A DNA stretch of 64,000 nucleotides, taken from Limanda limanda (taxonomy: Eukaryota > Chordata > Actinopteri > Pleuronectiformes > Pleuronectidae). A program made the position numbers and the translations under genes. The notes beneath the pieces were generated by a model. It was not told where the DNA came from, ran no database searches, and was given only the letters and a program-made list of their open reading frames with translations. Location: the NCBI RefSeq assembly GCF_963576545.1, contig NC_083638.1, positions 30,527,900 through 30,591,899 on the forward strand, read 5' to 3'. Shown piece by piece: positions 40,160 through 51,788 of this stretch; the stretch's first letter is position 1; the number at the start of each line of letters is the position of its first letter.

Positions 40160-40440
40160 CCGGGAATTATTTGTTTTCTTTTTGTTTTGTTTTTTTCATT
40201 TTTGCGTCTATCACATGATAGAAGAATCATCAACCCCATCACTCGCTTGCGGTGACTCCAGCGGGGATCCCCTGCTGTGTTCACACATCAACTTCTCCTG
40301 GATTTCTACGGACTTTATACTATGTGGTCAGGCGGATAAAGTCCACAGAAACTCACTCGGACATATGCATTCACACTTGCACCTCCTCTGGAAAAAATCA
40401 TCTATAGTTTCCACACAAGTCTGCGCAAATGTGTGTCGAG
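40160..40440 (+). mobile_element. MITE-like teleost element, family Z, right part
   Basis: It runs parallel to 55690-55930. Shared blocks are gaatcatcaacccca, gatcccctgctgtgttc (there gatcttctgctgtgttc), gactttatacta and ctcacttggacat-like words, in the same order. The first half and the terminal repeat are missing. Both copies translate to similar short peptides (a run with EESSTP and SSDFIL-type words), but neither is open beyond about 114 codons, so this reflects shared DNA ancestry. Confidence 0.65.
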
Positions 40441-41965
40441 ACTTATATTACAAATCACCCTGGTGAAGATGAATGAGGAGTTAGTTTGTATCGTGGAACT
40501 TTGTCAGAACTTGATATATTTACTGTCATTCGAAATAAATACAAAATCAAAAGCACAAAAATCAAAACAAAACAAAAAGAGGCAGGACAGGGCCTAGATT
40601 TAAGGGGGAGCTGTCATTATTTACTATATCATTAACAATTTTTTATTTGGTCTTTCCACTTTTGTCGTGGTTGTTGTACATGGCTGAATAACACAGTGGG
40701 TGGTGGTTTGTTGATGACATGGTGTGGTTCTGAACAGATTATTTAACATAAGAACAGTGGAGCTGTAACATTGGGTTGAAGCTAAATTCTGGGAATTCAG
40801 GTTATACTTTATAAAGAAAAACATTAGAAATTGGCACATATTGCTTTTCAAATCAGTGATTTAATGTAGGATGAATGGTAAAAGCTAATACAAATGTGGT
40901 GCTACACCGAGGAACCTTTGATTGGTTTTTAAACTCTCACTCAAACACATAAAGGGACACACAACACATTAGGGTCAACATTTTGCTGCTCCAGTCTCTG
41001 CAATTTCCAGAGGGGAAGAGGATGTTTGGTCTTGGTTCTCATGTCTGCTGTCTAAGGAACTATAAATACACACCTAGACACTTCCAGGTGAAAGGACAGG
41101 GCAATGCAAACACAGCTAGCCAGAGAGTATGGGCGAGTGCGGGAGGGGTAAAGCAGCCAAATAAAAATCTATTGAGCTTAACAATGGTGTTATAAAAACG
41201 TACAGAGGTAGTGTTTAACAATGTGGTAGGAAGACATGGGGGTAAATACCTCTGGGAATGATGGGGCTTGGCTCAGCATCAAAGCCTGGCGAGCACACAG
41301 CATTGTCTTTAAATTCACAGCATTGTCTCCTTTAAACACACAAGCACACACATCTAAACATATAAAATGGTGATGTGGACGGATATTTTTGAGCTTAAAA
41401 CCCTTATTGTTTTGTAATTGTGGATTCTGAGTCAGAGGCAAAACTGTACAACTGGATGCTGCTGCTGAAGATTTAATATTACACATGTAAAATATCAGAG
41501 AAGAGAAGTGTTGTCGTCTTGGTGTAGTTGTCTTTAATCAAATGGTGTGAAATTGCTGTTGAACATTAGGCAGATAGATCTATACAGTATATTCACTTTG
41601 TTACTGAGAGTCAAATGAGAAAATGACTCTCATATCTGTCCATTCAATATGAAGCTCAGAGCTAGGAGAGAGGTTTGCTACCACATAAACCCTGTAAAAC
41701 CACAACATAAGGATTTTTACATTTTCATTTTTATTCGGAGAAAAATGTAATGACAGCAGTTATTCTTTTTTCTGTGATAAGATCAAATAGTAGACTGACA
41801 TGGATGTGGTCTCTGACCGTAAACCAGTAGGGTCATGGTCAGGTTGATGGAAACATATATGGCCACTGTCAACTGTCAAGAAAAGTACATGTTGAATGCT
41901 GCTATATGCCAACCAGTGCAGTTTCTGCTTACATACATTTTTATCCACACTTGTATAAAGTCACC
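40441..41965. other. Unannotated non-coding DNA
   Basis: No gene recognised. An (A)n/(CAAAA) patch lies near 40550-40580. Confidence 0.4.
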
Positions 41966-42500
41966 ATAACAAATTTGATCCCTGAAATCTAATCAGTTCA
42001 TATTTGAGTTCAAGTGACAACTGATTAAAAGTTGAAGACATTAACTAAATAAACGCTTTAAATGTAATTTTCAAAAGGCAAAAAAATGGTTTGTGAGGGC
42101 ACTGTGACATGACCTTTGACCATCTGAATCTAGTCAGTTAGGTTTCGATTCCAAGTAAACATTTGTGCCAAATTGAAAAGAGTCTCTCGAGGATTAGATG
42201 ACTTTGAACCTTGACCTCCAAATTCTAATCAGGTAATCAAAAGTCCAAGTGAATCTTTGTACCAGATGTACTTCAATTCTCTATTGGTTTTCCTGATATA
42301 TCAGTCAAAGTGAACAAATTTAGACATTTCATCAAGGTGTTACAGAGATATTGCACTAAAAACAATACAGTGACTTTGACCCTTGACAACCAAATTGGAA
42401 GAAATCCCTCAAGGCATTCTTATGTCTCAGGTATATCGTGTTTACAAGAATGAAACAGATGGACAACCAGGAAATATATACATTTGGCCACCAGCTCTCA
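41966..42500 (+). repeat. Degenerate tandem units of a teleost interspersed repeat
   Basis: At least four diverged units of about 90-110 bp follow one another. Recurring words are tgacctttgacc or tgacccttgac, a ctaatcag block, the agtccaagtgaa type and caaattgaaaag or ccaaattggaag. The last unit runs on through aatccctcaaggcattc, gtgtttacaagaatg and gacaaccaggaa to ggccaccagctctcact, the usual terminal part of a repeat I know from many teleosts. There is no coding potential. Confidence 0.65.
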
Positions 42501-42970
42501 CTGGTGTGCGGGAATAAAAAGGCCAATCTCAACATCATTATAGATGAAAACAATGCAGCTAAATGCATTGAAACTGGATGAGTTGGATGGATCTGCAGTT
42601 AAGACTCTTTGTTGGAGTTTTCTGTTCAACAAGCAGCTTTCACAACATCACATTCTGACATAAACTGAATTTACATAATACTGATAATATTATGAAGTTA
42701 GCTAATAGCTAAGAGAAATTGTGAAGGGGCCTTTAGTTTCCATTGTTGAACTTCTAGAACCGGACAAAGTAAAACTGTCCCAACGGATCAGTTTGTCTCG
42801 AAGATCATTTGCAGAGAAGACAACTGATGGCTTAATATACTTCACTGTGTTTTTCTCTAGTCTGTGATGAAAGAAACAGACAAAACCAATACCAACCAAA
42901 TAGCCATGATTGTGTGTGGGATTATAGAGAAATGACTGTTGATGCACCAGTTGCAAGTAGCATCTTCCTC
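42501..42970. other. Unannotated non-coding DNA
   Basis: No recognisable feature. Confidence 0.35.
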
Positions 42971-43033
42971 ACTTCCATCAGACACCAGACGCCTCACCAA
43001 AGAGAAGCAGTTCCAGCCATCACATTAGAGAGG
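42971..43033 (+). repeat. Short block shared with 49735-49800
   Basis: The words ccatcagacaccagacgc, agagaagcagttccag and cattagagagg recur in order near 49740-49797 (ccatctgacttcagatgc, agagaagcagtttcaa, cattagagagt). This is an unnamed interspersed repeat. Confidence 0.6.
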
Positions 43034-43109
43034 ATAGTGTGACATATGTGTTCAATCATTGAGTATGGCCCACAAAAGATGCTGCAAAAACTGAAAGAAA
43101 AATCTCACC

Positions 43110-43250
43110 GCTGCTTTATGCTAAGCTAGGCCAACTGTCTGCTGGTGCTCTTACATACAGAGGTAGGACTGTGGTATTAATCTTCTCATCTATCTTCTAG
43201 TAAGAAAGCATATAAGAAAATGTACCAAAATGTCAAACCAGTCCTTAAAA
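43110..43250 (+). repeat. Fragment of a common teleost interspersed repeat
   Basis: The order ctttatgctaagctaggcc, ggtattaatcttctcatct, gtaagaaagcatataag and ccaaaatgtcaaacc matches a repeat I know from percomorph genomes that ends in AAAATGTC...CTATTCCTTTAA. No ends or coding sequence are preserved. Confidence 0.6.
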
Positions 43251-44389
43251 AAAAAATAGGCTCAACAAGAGTTTGTGTGTTGGGACCTTTAAGATTCAGG
43301 ATCAATGTGAAGAGAAAATGCTCCACAAACATGCAGTGGAGCACCTGCAATGTCTCATCCCAGTTCGTACAGTAAGTCGTCACCAAGAATACAGGACATG
43401 CTCCCGAAAGCCTTGATGAAAGAGGATTATATTATAACATCCATAGCTACTTCACTTCACTTGATCCTCTGGCTGAACGACTACCATCACAGGAGCCATG
43501 AGCTTTCGAAATAAACAAAACTGATAAATACACAAATATCCCCTACATAAAAAAGACGCTTGGCAGTAAATAAGACACACGAATATTTTCTCTCAGCCAT
43601 TTTGCAAACCATACAGAAAATGCTCACAGCATACTTACCAAGACTGACGAGGTGTTGCCACGAACCTTTCAATAGTAACAGCAATAAAGTGCAGATTTAC
43701 GGCAAATGTTTTCATCGTTTCGCCTCTATCAGTGCCCCTGCTTCAAAATTAATTATTGATTAATCGCTTTGCTTTTTAAGCAAAAATGCAGACTAGCAAT
43801 CACAAAAAATGATTATGCCCCCAAATCGTATTTATCTCGCCCATTCATTACTATTGTATTGACAAGAACCAAGTTGCTAATCGCCAAAACCAAAGAAATA
43901 AGCAGTGTCAGCATTTCCCCTGACCGTGCTAAACCAGATATATACAACAACATGTAAGTGAATGGATTGATCAGAGCAGGAGGCAGGGCTGGCGAGGCTA
44001 GCCATGCAGAGGAAGGTGCATATGCATAATCATCAGTTTGCTTTAGTCTTAAGTCTACAGCGAAACAGCACTGAGACATGATGACACAGATACTCTGTGA
44101 GTGTGGGTATGTGTGTGTGTGTATGTGTGTGTGGGGGGGGGTATGTGCATGTGTGCCTACATATTGAAACTGCTGCTCAATTGCCAGTGCAGGCGGCCAG
44201 CAGTAAAAGGTCAAGGCAAAGTTTAGATGGCGTGTACCAGGGGCCTTAAGATATTCATAGCCAGCATTTTAGCTTGGAACATAATGAGATGGAACTGGTA
44301 AATATTTGCTGATGGCCTGAAAAATTCCAACCATGCAGGGAACCTATTTTGAATACAAAAGATGTCGGGGGAGGATGATAAGTGTGGAT
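43251..44389. other. Unannotated non-coding DNA
   Basis: No gene recognised. A degenerate (TG)n ending in a G run lies at 44101-44142. Confidence 0.4.
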
Positions 44390-44441
44390 GGGTGGGGGTG
44401 GGGATTGGGGGTTATGGTGGGTAGGGTGGGTGGGGGGGTGG
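44390..44441 (+). other. G-rich tract with G-quadruplex potential
   Basis: Within 52 bases there are eight runs of three or more G separated by 1-6 bases, all on the plus strand, satisfying the usual G3+N1-7 rule several times over. The complementary strand could form an i-motif. It directly precedes the AT-rich candidate regulatory stretch at 44450-44660. Confidence 0.8.
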
Positions 44442-44449
44442 CACTTGAT

Positions 44450-44665
44450 AGCTAATTAGTACATTTGCCCAAATAATTAGAATGAGCGCTCATGGCTGAT
44501 ATCACACAGGAGAGAGGTGTGTGTAGCATTCTGAATGGGGGAATCTGCATTTCATAGGCCGCTGGCTGCTTATAATCCCACCCCCAGGGGCCTTTAATGG
44601 ACATATTTATCTTTGCTGCATATTGGTTATCTGTGATTAAGATTGGCAGGTTGATGCACCAATGA
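44450..44665. promoter_or_regulatory. Candidate conserved non-coding element
   Basis: This is complex sequence without repeats, bearing several homeodomain-type cores (gctaattagt, aataattag), an ataatccc bicoid-type site (cttataatcccaccc) and a ttgctgcatattggttat block. Such density is typical of vertebrate developmental enhancers. Conservation cannot be tested here, so this is inference. Confidence 0.25.
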
Positions 44666-45197
44666 GTGTGCTCTTCCTAACCCGAGGAATCACCACATGA
44701 ATCTGCTCCAAAATGCTGCTGCGGCTGCTCGAAGTGGATCCTCTGGCTGTGTGGTGAAGTTGAATCACACACTGAACAACCAAGCTCTGTGTGACTGTGC
44801 ACCCACCCCACCTGTCACCAGAGGTGAAAGAGAGAGGTCCACGTGTCTGGAGACACACACACATTACGCTGTGCAAATAGATATTCCGTCTCATTATCCT
44901 GTCCTTTAAGCAAAAGCCAAACATGGCTATTTGTGGTACCCCTACTTTGATTACCCCTTCACTTCTAATTCACATTCAGACAGTCGAGAAATGGAGGGAG
45001 ACATGGGAAGAGCAGAGATGAGAGGATGGAGGGATGAGAAAAGAGAACTGGGGAAGGAGAGAGAAAGAGAAGAGACTTAAAGGAAGAATCAGAGGTAGCC
45101 TACAGGGAACAGGATGTGCAGTGATTTGTGTTGGTGGAATTAACTCAGATGTACAGCAGGCCTCACACTAGCTAAGCAGTATATGCAGACAGATACA
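44666..45197. other. Unannotated non-coding DNA
   Basis: Purine-rich at 44985-45095. No gene recognised. Confidence 0.4.
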
Positions 45198-45780
45198 GGA
45201 GTGGCTAAGGAGGTAGAGTGGGACGTCCATTATCTAGGGCAGGGGTCTTCAATGTTTTTCAGGCCAAGGACCCCCCCAAACTAATGGAGAGATATAGCAG
45301 GGACCCCCTACGCTATATGTGTGCTTTTCTGACTGAGAGATAACGTCTTCTGCCTCCATTTATCCGTTCGCTACAATATATTGGATTCATGTTAATGTGT
45401 ATTTAAATACATTTAAATTTGTGGCAAAAAACTTGTCTGAATTATTTTATTTTTTTATTACAAAAATATTACAAATTCTCTTATCAACCAAAAATGTCGT
45501 GACCCCCTGCAGTACCTCCGCGGACCCCCTGTTGAAGACCTCTGAACCAGAGGGTTGACGGTTGGAGCCCAGACTTCCCCATTCCATGTGCCTAAGGGTC
45601 CTTGGGCCAGATACTGAACCCTCAAATGGCCCATGATGTCGGCGTGTGAGGGATGTGTGATAGAGAAAGTGCTGCACATAGATGCACTGTATGAATGTGT
45701 GTGTGAATGGGTGACTAGCAAACTGTGCTGTGAAGAACTTTTTGTGGTCATCAAGTCCTAATCAATACAGACAATTTATG
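45198..45780 (+). mobile_element. tRNA-derived teleost SINE, split by a hAT insertion
   Basis: The left part (45198-45239) holds an A-box-like ggctaaggaggtagag near 45203. The right part (45545-45780) holds the B-box-like ggttggagccc at 45560-45570. After these come ccttgggccagatactgaac, a tgtgtgtgaatgggtgact block and gaactttttgtggtcatcaag, in the order of a SINE family widespread in teleosts. The two parts join smoothly if the hAT element between them and one copy of its 8-bp duplication are taken out. Pol III transcription depends on A- and B-box spacing, so the insertion would have silenced it. Confidence 0.8.
45240..45544. mobile_element. Non-autonomous hAT element inserted in the SINE
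   Basis: 305 bp. The left end is CAGGGGTCTTCAA and the right end TTGAAGACCTCTG, inverted repeats of about 13-15 bp. Subterminal blocks are rich in GACCCCC on both sides, as in Charlie-like hAT elements. The 8 bp before it (atctaggg, 45232-45239) and after it (aaccagag, 45545-45552) agree at 5 of 8 positions. Both align to the same 8 bases of the SINE, so they are a decayed 8-bp target duplication, the hAT hallmark. There is no coding sequence. Confidence 0.82.
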
Positions 45781-46409
45781 AGGAGGCCTCAAATTCTTAG
45801 AATATGTTGAAACCGGTTTTCATCCATAGTGAGGTCAGAGGTCAGAGGTCAAGATAGTGATTGGATTTCTGGGTTATGGCAATAACTGTATATAATGATG
45901 GATGACATTTCGATCAACTGGTGTTTGTCTGCAGTATCATAGGTCGTAAACCCCGCCTCTTCTGTGTTAGCAGATTGGACATGGACAAAGAAGAAAATTC
46001 AGTGTACACGTTTCACACATTTTTCTCAAAGATAGTTTCTGTCATTTTTAATCACAGAGATGTTTATTCAAATATTCATGTTTCTGATAAGTTTGGTTTT
46101 ATTTTGTGCCAAACACAAAGGGGCGAGACGTCATGGTTGACACCTGAGACTGAGTCACGATTGGTCAGACGGGTGTATGATAATCTACCACTGCTTAATG
46201 CAGATACACCACTGTTCAATCCAGTTTAACTCAAACTGCTCTTCATCACTAATCTCATCTAGAGTATTTTATTCACTATAAAATTCAAAATGTAAAAATG
46301 TGTATATTTTTGTATTTGATATGCTGGTTCAAGCTCAAACACACACCAACATGTGAACAAGATGAATTCTGAGACTTTTTTCAACTTCAAGCACTGAAAC
46401 ATATAATAT
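45781..46409. other. Unannotated non-coding DNA
   Basis: A short tandem gaggtcagaggtcagaggtc lies near 45830. The 102-codon plus frame 45921-46229 has no recognisable domain; I do not call it a gene. Confidence 0.35.
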
Positions 46410-46458
46410 TTATACAACATGTATATAAATATATAAATATATATATATATATATATAC
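46410..46458. repeat. AT microsatellite
   Basis: Alternating TA with ATAAATA interruptions; the purest part is 46434-46457. Confidence 0.9.
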
Positions 46459-48589
46459 AAAATGTTTCACTAGTTTAAACGTCAGTTAACTGGACACTAT
46501 GTATCGACTGTCCCACAAAAATGACTGAGATTAGTCTCCATACTTAATATTTCTGGATCAGATGAGGTTATTCTTACTTTGAATGAGACCTATTGTTTTT
46601 CAAATATATTGATAACACACACATTTATAAAATGCCCTCTGGGTCTGCACCAATTATAACCATTTGGTATTCAATCTACGCATCTTGGATCCAGATCAGG
46701 AGAAAAAATGTAATTGGGGCCTCCCCATAGTTACTTTATAGAAAGGCTCTGGATTAGGGGCCTCCTGACCCCTTAGGCCCTCTGTGCCTACTTAAATGAT
46801 TCAGTAATCCAAATACCTACCTGAGCTGCATGAGTAAATGGTAAAACGTTTTAAATGTGGGAGGACTCGATGGCTCTTTCTGCTGCTTCGAACTCCGACC
46901 CCTAAACAAAACACTGATTAAAGTTCTTGTGTGTACAAAGTATGGTCCCACTACTTAGAAAGTGACTAATATATTGTTTGGTGTTTTATTTAACCCCTTT
47001 CCTCACACAGAGAGTGTGAAAGCTGGACGCAGAAAAAGACAGATGAATGATGCCTTGCATGCCAAATATAAATAGTGGGTCTGTGGAGAAGGCCAACAGA
47101 GATAAGAACAGGGGATGAGAGGTGAGGAAGATGAAAGGGAGACAGAAGTGAGGAGGAGAAGGTAGCAAGTAGGAGTACTTCACTTATAGACCTGGAAAGT
47201 TTTTCAATGTCCTCTACAGATGTAGCTTCGGAATTCTTCACTTTGTACAAGTCATCAGGCAGTAATTTTCCTGCGTCGACTCAAGACAAGGAGCACCAGA
47301 GGAGGAGGAGGATGTGAGGAGTCAACGTAACTGAAATAGAATCTGAAATGGAAGCAAGGATACAGATCAAAATGTAATCCTGCTTATAGCTTGGTCCAGT
47401 TGAGGGGAGAGTCGGATACAGAGAGAGCGGGAGATTATGTGATACTGTAAATACCTTACCCTATCTTTACAATTAGTCTCCTGCAGGCACGGCACACTCC
47501 AAAATCACATTGAACAACTTCTCTAACAGGGTCAAGGAAAAGATGATTTAAGCCTCTACTATATTTACGTGCACGGCTACAACAGCCTGCCGCAATTTGT
47601 CTCTGTCTCGCTGTGTTTTAGCAACATCTGGTGCCCAGAGATTTAGGTTAGACAGGTAATTAGTGGCACGTATTTGTCCTAAAGACAGGTGTATTTTCAT
47701 TTAAGAAACACTCCATCACTTCTCCGGATGGGAGCCTGTTTGTTACACTTCATCTGAAGGATAAACAGCAGCTCTGCGGTGGACACAGAATCTGTACTCG
47801 GCCCCTCGGTTTTATTTTCATTTAGATGTTTTTAGATTTAGCCCTACTTTCATGACACAACCCTTGCACGATTGCAAGGTTTGGCAACTCCCAAAATGTT
47901 TTCCTGCTTAAGTATGAGGCATGAATCTATGTTAACAACTTCACACAGGATTAACATCAGTGTCCCTTCTAAATACATATTTTTCTTCCTCGCTCCTCTC
48001 TCTCAGCATCACCATTACTCCTTCGTTCTTTTTCCCCAGCAATTTTCATCCCTATAGGATTACGGATTTTAAATTAATATATCTCATTTAAGTGCATCTA
48101 TCTAAATTATAGTTTAAAATATCTCTCAAATTTGATTTACTAAAAATCTACATTTCTCTGTGTCTCTTGTGTCTCTTCTGTCCTCCACTCATTCCTGCCT
48201 CAGCAGTCTGCTCTACTCTCGTCTTCAGCCCTTTCCCTTCGTGTTTCTCTCTTTTACTTCCTTCTTCCCTCTCCAGATGAAGCTGTATAGTCTTTAAAAT
48301 TGAGATTCACTTCATCACGGTCACTTGGCTCTTGGTTCTAATAAATCAAGGGCTGTCCACCATAGCTGCTCCTCTCTGGAAAACAAACTACCCCTGGATG
48401 GATCTCCTCAGCTGCTCCTAATGGAGGTCGCATTCAGAGACACACATTCAGCCGCACGCCTGGAGAAAAAAACTAAATACTGTCCTGACTGAGCGTCTTT
48501 GCATTAAAGCACAAAGTTGAAAAGAGAAAATCTTTTTTAAGGTTAATGTTGCTAGCTGTTATTAATGGTGTAGGTCAGGTAAAAGTAAA
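46459..48589. other. Unannotated non-coding DNA
   Basis: No gene, RNA or transposon recognised over about 2.1 kb. Purine-rich at 47100-47165; pyrimidine-rich at 48165-48280. Confidence 0.4.
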
Positions 48590-49205
48590 TACACTCACAG
48601 AACAGCTCATGAAGAACACATGTGCTCATTCATGCAGTTTTCCAATCAGCCAATCATGTGGCAGCAGTTACAGGTCAGGAGAGTTCAGTTGATGTTTCCA
48701 TAAAATATCAGAATGAAGGAAGAATGTGATCTCAGTGACTTTGACATGGCATCATACCAAATTCTATTTCTGTTTCTGAAACTGTTGACCTCGCCTGTTT
48801 TTTTTACACACAACAACCTTGAGAGTTTTTAATCATTATGGAGCGACAAACTAAAAACGTCCAGTGCGAAGGATGGAAAACTCATTGTTGATGAGTGAGG
48901 TCAGAGGAGAAAGACCCGATCAGTTGGAACTGACAGGACGTCTACAGTGACTCACATAACCACTTTTTACAACTGTGGCGACCAGAGAAGCATCAGAATA
49001 CACAATACATTGAAACTTGAGGTGGATGGACTACAAGAGCTGAGACCATGTCAGGTTCCACTCCCCTCAGCCAACCACAGAAATGTGAGTTTGCAGTTAA
49101 AGACTTGGAGAACATAGCCTGGTCTGTTGAATTGGATCTAAGCTGAGGTTGCAGATGGCAGCTTCATAATGTGGCGTCCATGTAGACTGTCCAATCTTTC
49201 GACTG
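48590..49205 (+). pseudogene. Decayed Tc1-like transposase copy
   Basis: This is a plus-strand relic of a Tc1/mariner element. The upstream block tgctcattcatgcagtt, then ccaatcagccaatcatgtgg, precedes a former start near 48714 (atgaaggaagaatgtgatctc). Next come remnants of the paired-type DNA-binding half (cagtgactttgacatgg, gttgatgagtgaggtcagag, gactcacataaccac, tacaactgtggcgacc). The start of the catalytic domain follows (gaacatagcctggtctgttga, where families in this group carry the first aspartate in a WSDE motif). The part after about 49205 is absent. Frameshifts and stops occur throughout. The same family is present as an antisense copy at 11150-11915, so the group was once active here. 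Confidence 0.75.
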
Positions 49206-49734
49206 TGGGATAGAGTGGCTCCAAAATGTACGCCCAAATCTGATCTGGAAGTGTTCTACCCGACCAAGACCGATCTATCATTTGAAAGCTGTGACCTAGA
49301 CCCAAGCAGAACAGAGAAACACTGGACCTGAACCAGGCCAAGAGACACAGACCAAATCTGCACCAATTTCCCATTTGATTGCTTCAACAAGTTAATGTTC
49401 ATTCACAAGGGGTCAAAAGAAGCTAAGAAGCTGAAACCTCCTTCAGAAGGAGAATTTGTGAGGGAGCCTTGTTTCCACTGTGGAGAAGCTGTAACCAGAC
49501 AAATTAAATTGGTCCAAATTATTAATTTGAGTGAGAAATTCTCTCTTGCCTGTGCTGAAACAATAGTTGTAATAAAGTCCACCCAACTGGACACTTTTGT
49601 GTGGAATCACTGCCAAGTTTGATGCAACTGAGAAACTACTGTCTTTCCACATCATGCATCGATCCACCAAAGGTCAGGATTGGTTTGGTTACGTTTTTTA
49701 GCCAAAAATCTGCTGTGAGAAGCATCATCATCAT
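49206..49734. other. Unannotated non-coding DNA
   Basis: Frames of 63-78 codons on both strands overlap without motifs. No gene recognised. Confidence 0.4.
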
Positions 49735-49800
49735 CAATACCATCTGACTTCAGATGCATTATCCAAGAGAAGCAGTTTCAATCATTGCATTAGAGAGTTT
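49735..49800 (+). repeat. Short block shared with 42971-43033
   Basis: It contains ccatctgacttcagatgc, agagaagcagtttcaa and cattagagag, in the same order and orientation as the partner block. Confidence 0.6.
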
Positions 49801-50329
49801 ATTGAGATGTACATGTCAGTTATTTTAATTTATGTCAAATAATGTTGTTATATTTGAAATGGCCAGTGATAACAAAAAGGTTTTGCTCTACATCACAAAG
49901 TTAAAGTCTCAGACCAGTTTCATGGTTGACGTTTCAGGTTTTTGGTTTTGTCTGACCAACAGTCTTGAACTCAAAAGTATTCAGGTTACAATTATATAAT
50001 ACACATAAAAGCTCATTAATGTGACGCTGGAACCAAAGATGGATTGGCATTTTCACAATTAAAATCCAAGTGATAGAAATTATTGCTGATCAATTTACCT
50101 TTTTAATTAACAAATAGATGGAGTTTCTCTTCTAATTTCAACAACATATTTCACCTCCATGTTTCACATATTTATTTATGATTACTGACCAGCCATCGTC
50201 CACTCTGTTTCATGACTGCTATTGCCATGTTTAGATCAGTGGTGCGAGGGAAATAAATGAAACTACAGTGTCACTCAGTATAGAGGATTACTTTGACAAG
50301 GCTGACAACAGTCCTCTTATGAAAAATGG
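49801..50329. other. Unannotated DNA, possible repeat relic
   Basis: 49985-50110 (ggaaccaaagatggattggc, gctgatcaattta) resembles a frequent teleost repeat containing GGAACC...TTGGCATTTT...ATCAATT. The fragment is weak. Nothing else recognised. Confidence 0.3.
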
Positions 50330-50631
50330 AAATATCAGTCCCCAAAAAATGCCAGATGAAAAAAAATCAAGATCCATTTATATTTCTGTGAGAAATCAAT
50401 TAATATCTTGAAAAACGCCCTTTCACTCAATATGGAAGAAAGTGGGGAAAAAATCCTGGATCCGCCCCCTGATCCAGATCTGTACCAATATATAATGGGT
50501 TCTTCCCTGACCCATACCACATCCTTCCACATAGTTCCATTGTAATCCATTCTGTAATGTTTGTGTAATCCTGCTAAATAACTGACAAACAGCAAATGAA
50601 TTATGAAAACTTTACCTCCTTGGTGAAAGTA
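50330..50631 (-). mobile_element. Short teleost element, family X copy 3 (longest)
   Basis: Read on the minus strand it starts ctttcaccaaggaggtaaag. It continues through tagcaggattacacaaac, gggtcagggaagaaccc, ggatcagggggcggatcc, ttccccactttcttcc, gggcgtttttcaag and atggatcttga to ggggactgatattt. All of these blocks belong to the same family as 3875-4154 and 19436-19545. It keeps the middle segment that the 3.9-kb copy lacks, but it is truncated at its far end. The minus frame at 50335-50679 (114 codons) is a by-product of the element. Confidence 0.78.
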
Positions 50632-51788
50632 AAAATGCAATCGATGCTTTTGCATTAAAGTTAAACTTAAACCTGACATTTGACGAGGAGCACAGGGCGT
50701 TACACTAACATATAACCAATTAAAAGATCTTATTTCATGAAATTAATTAGAAAGTTCTCCACCACAGTCCCCACCTCCATGCTGATATAGCTCATTATAA
50801 GGCATTAAAGGTCATTAGTCATTATAATAATCCTTATGATATCATGCGTTAAGTCAGGTATATACACATCAGTTACTTGAATGCCTCTGTCACTACAGAC
50901 ACATTTTTCTTCACTATAGTCTCTGGTTCAGGCAAACTGCCGAATGTGTTGTCCTGCACAAACCAACACCTTCTGTAGCCACTTCCATAGAAATATATTC
51001 CTCCACATTTAATTGTAAGTGTGGGGGGGGAAAGAAAACAATGAGATCAATTGTGATTCAACTCATTCCTCTGAATGGAATTATCTGCACACAAAAAAGA
51101 AATTCAAAGTGTCTCTGCTGTACGGGCTCAATCAAAATATTCTGATCCTAGTTACAGAAACTGAATATGTATGAACAGCTCAAATATGCTGAATTTATTT
51201 TGAATATTTAATGAGATATAAAATATAAGTCTATTTCAGCAACTAATAAAATCAGTCTTGTATGAATGTGCCATAGATTGAAATTGAATGGTGAGAGAGG
51301 GCGAGACAAGAGGGAAGAGGGAAGGGAGGAGTGCGAGGGAGGAGAGACGAGGGAGAAAAACAAAGGGTGTCAGAGCTTCATCAACATGCTATAACTGAGT
51401 GGCACGGCCATATTTTCCTGCATCAAGCTCAGTCAAAATACCAATGTGCAAATCTGAGCACCTCCTCCCCTCCATCTCTCCATCTCTCCACATTCTGCCA
51501 CCCCCTCCTCCACAACTCCCTCTCCCTCTATCTCTCTGTGTGTCCAATCACACGGCAGTCCTTCTCAATAAAACAAATTAACTGATTAGACATTTTAATC
51601 TCAGTTGTCTTTGACCTTGTAGAATATATTACTGATGTCTACATCGCTGAGAGCAGATAATGCGGCAGGCAGCTGCTTTTCTTAAAGACAAAACTGCCCT
51701 TTTTAAAGAGGCGCCAGACACACAAGCTAACAGGTTGGGGGCAGAAATTTCCCTCCTCCTCCTCATCATCACCCTCCCTCATCTGATA
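50632..51788. other. Unannotated non-coding DNA
   Basis: No gene recognised. Purine-rich at 51290-51360 and CT-rich at 51460-51540. Confidence 0.4.

Noticed and set aside
45557..45575. tRNA-like B box considered as a tRNA gene
   Set aside because: The A box is 350 bp away across a hAT element and the following sequence is SINE body; no cloverleaf can be drawn.
45921..46229. 102-codon plus frame (MFVCSIIGRK...)
   Set aside because: No domain, no codon bias I can judge, no splice context; treated as chance.
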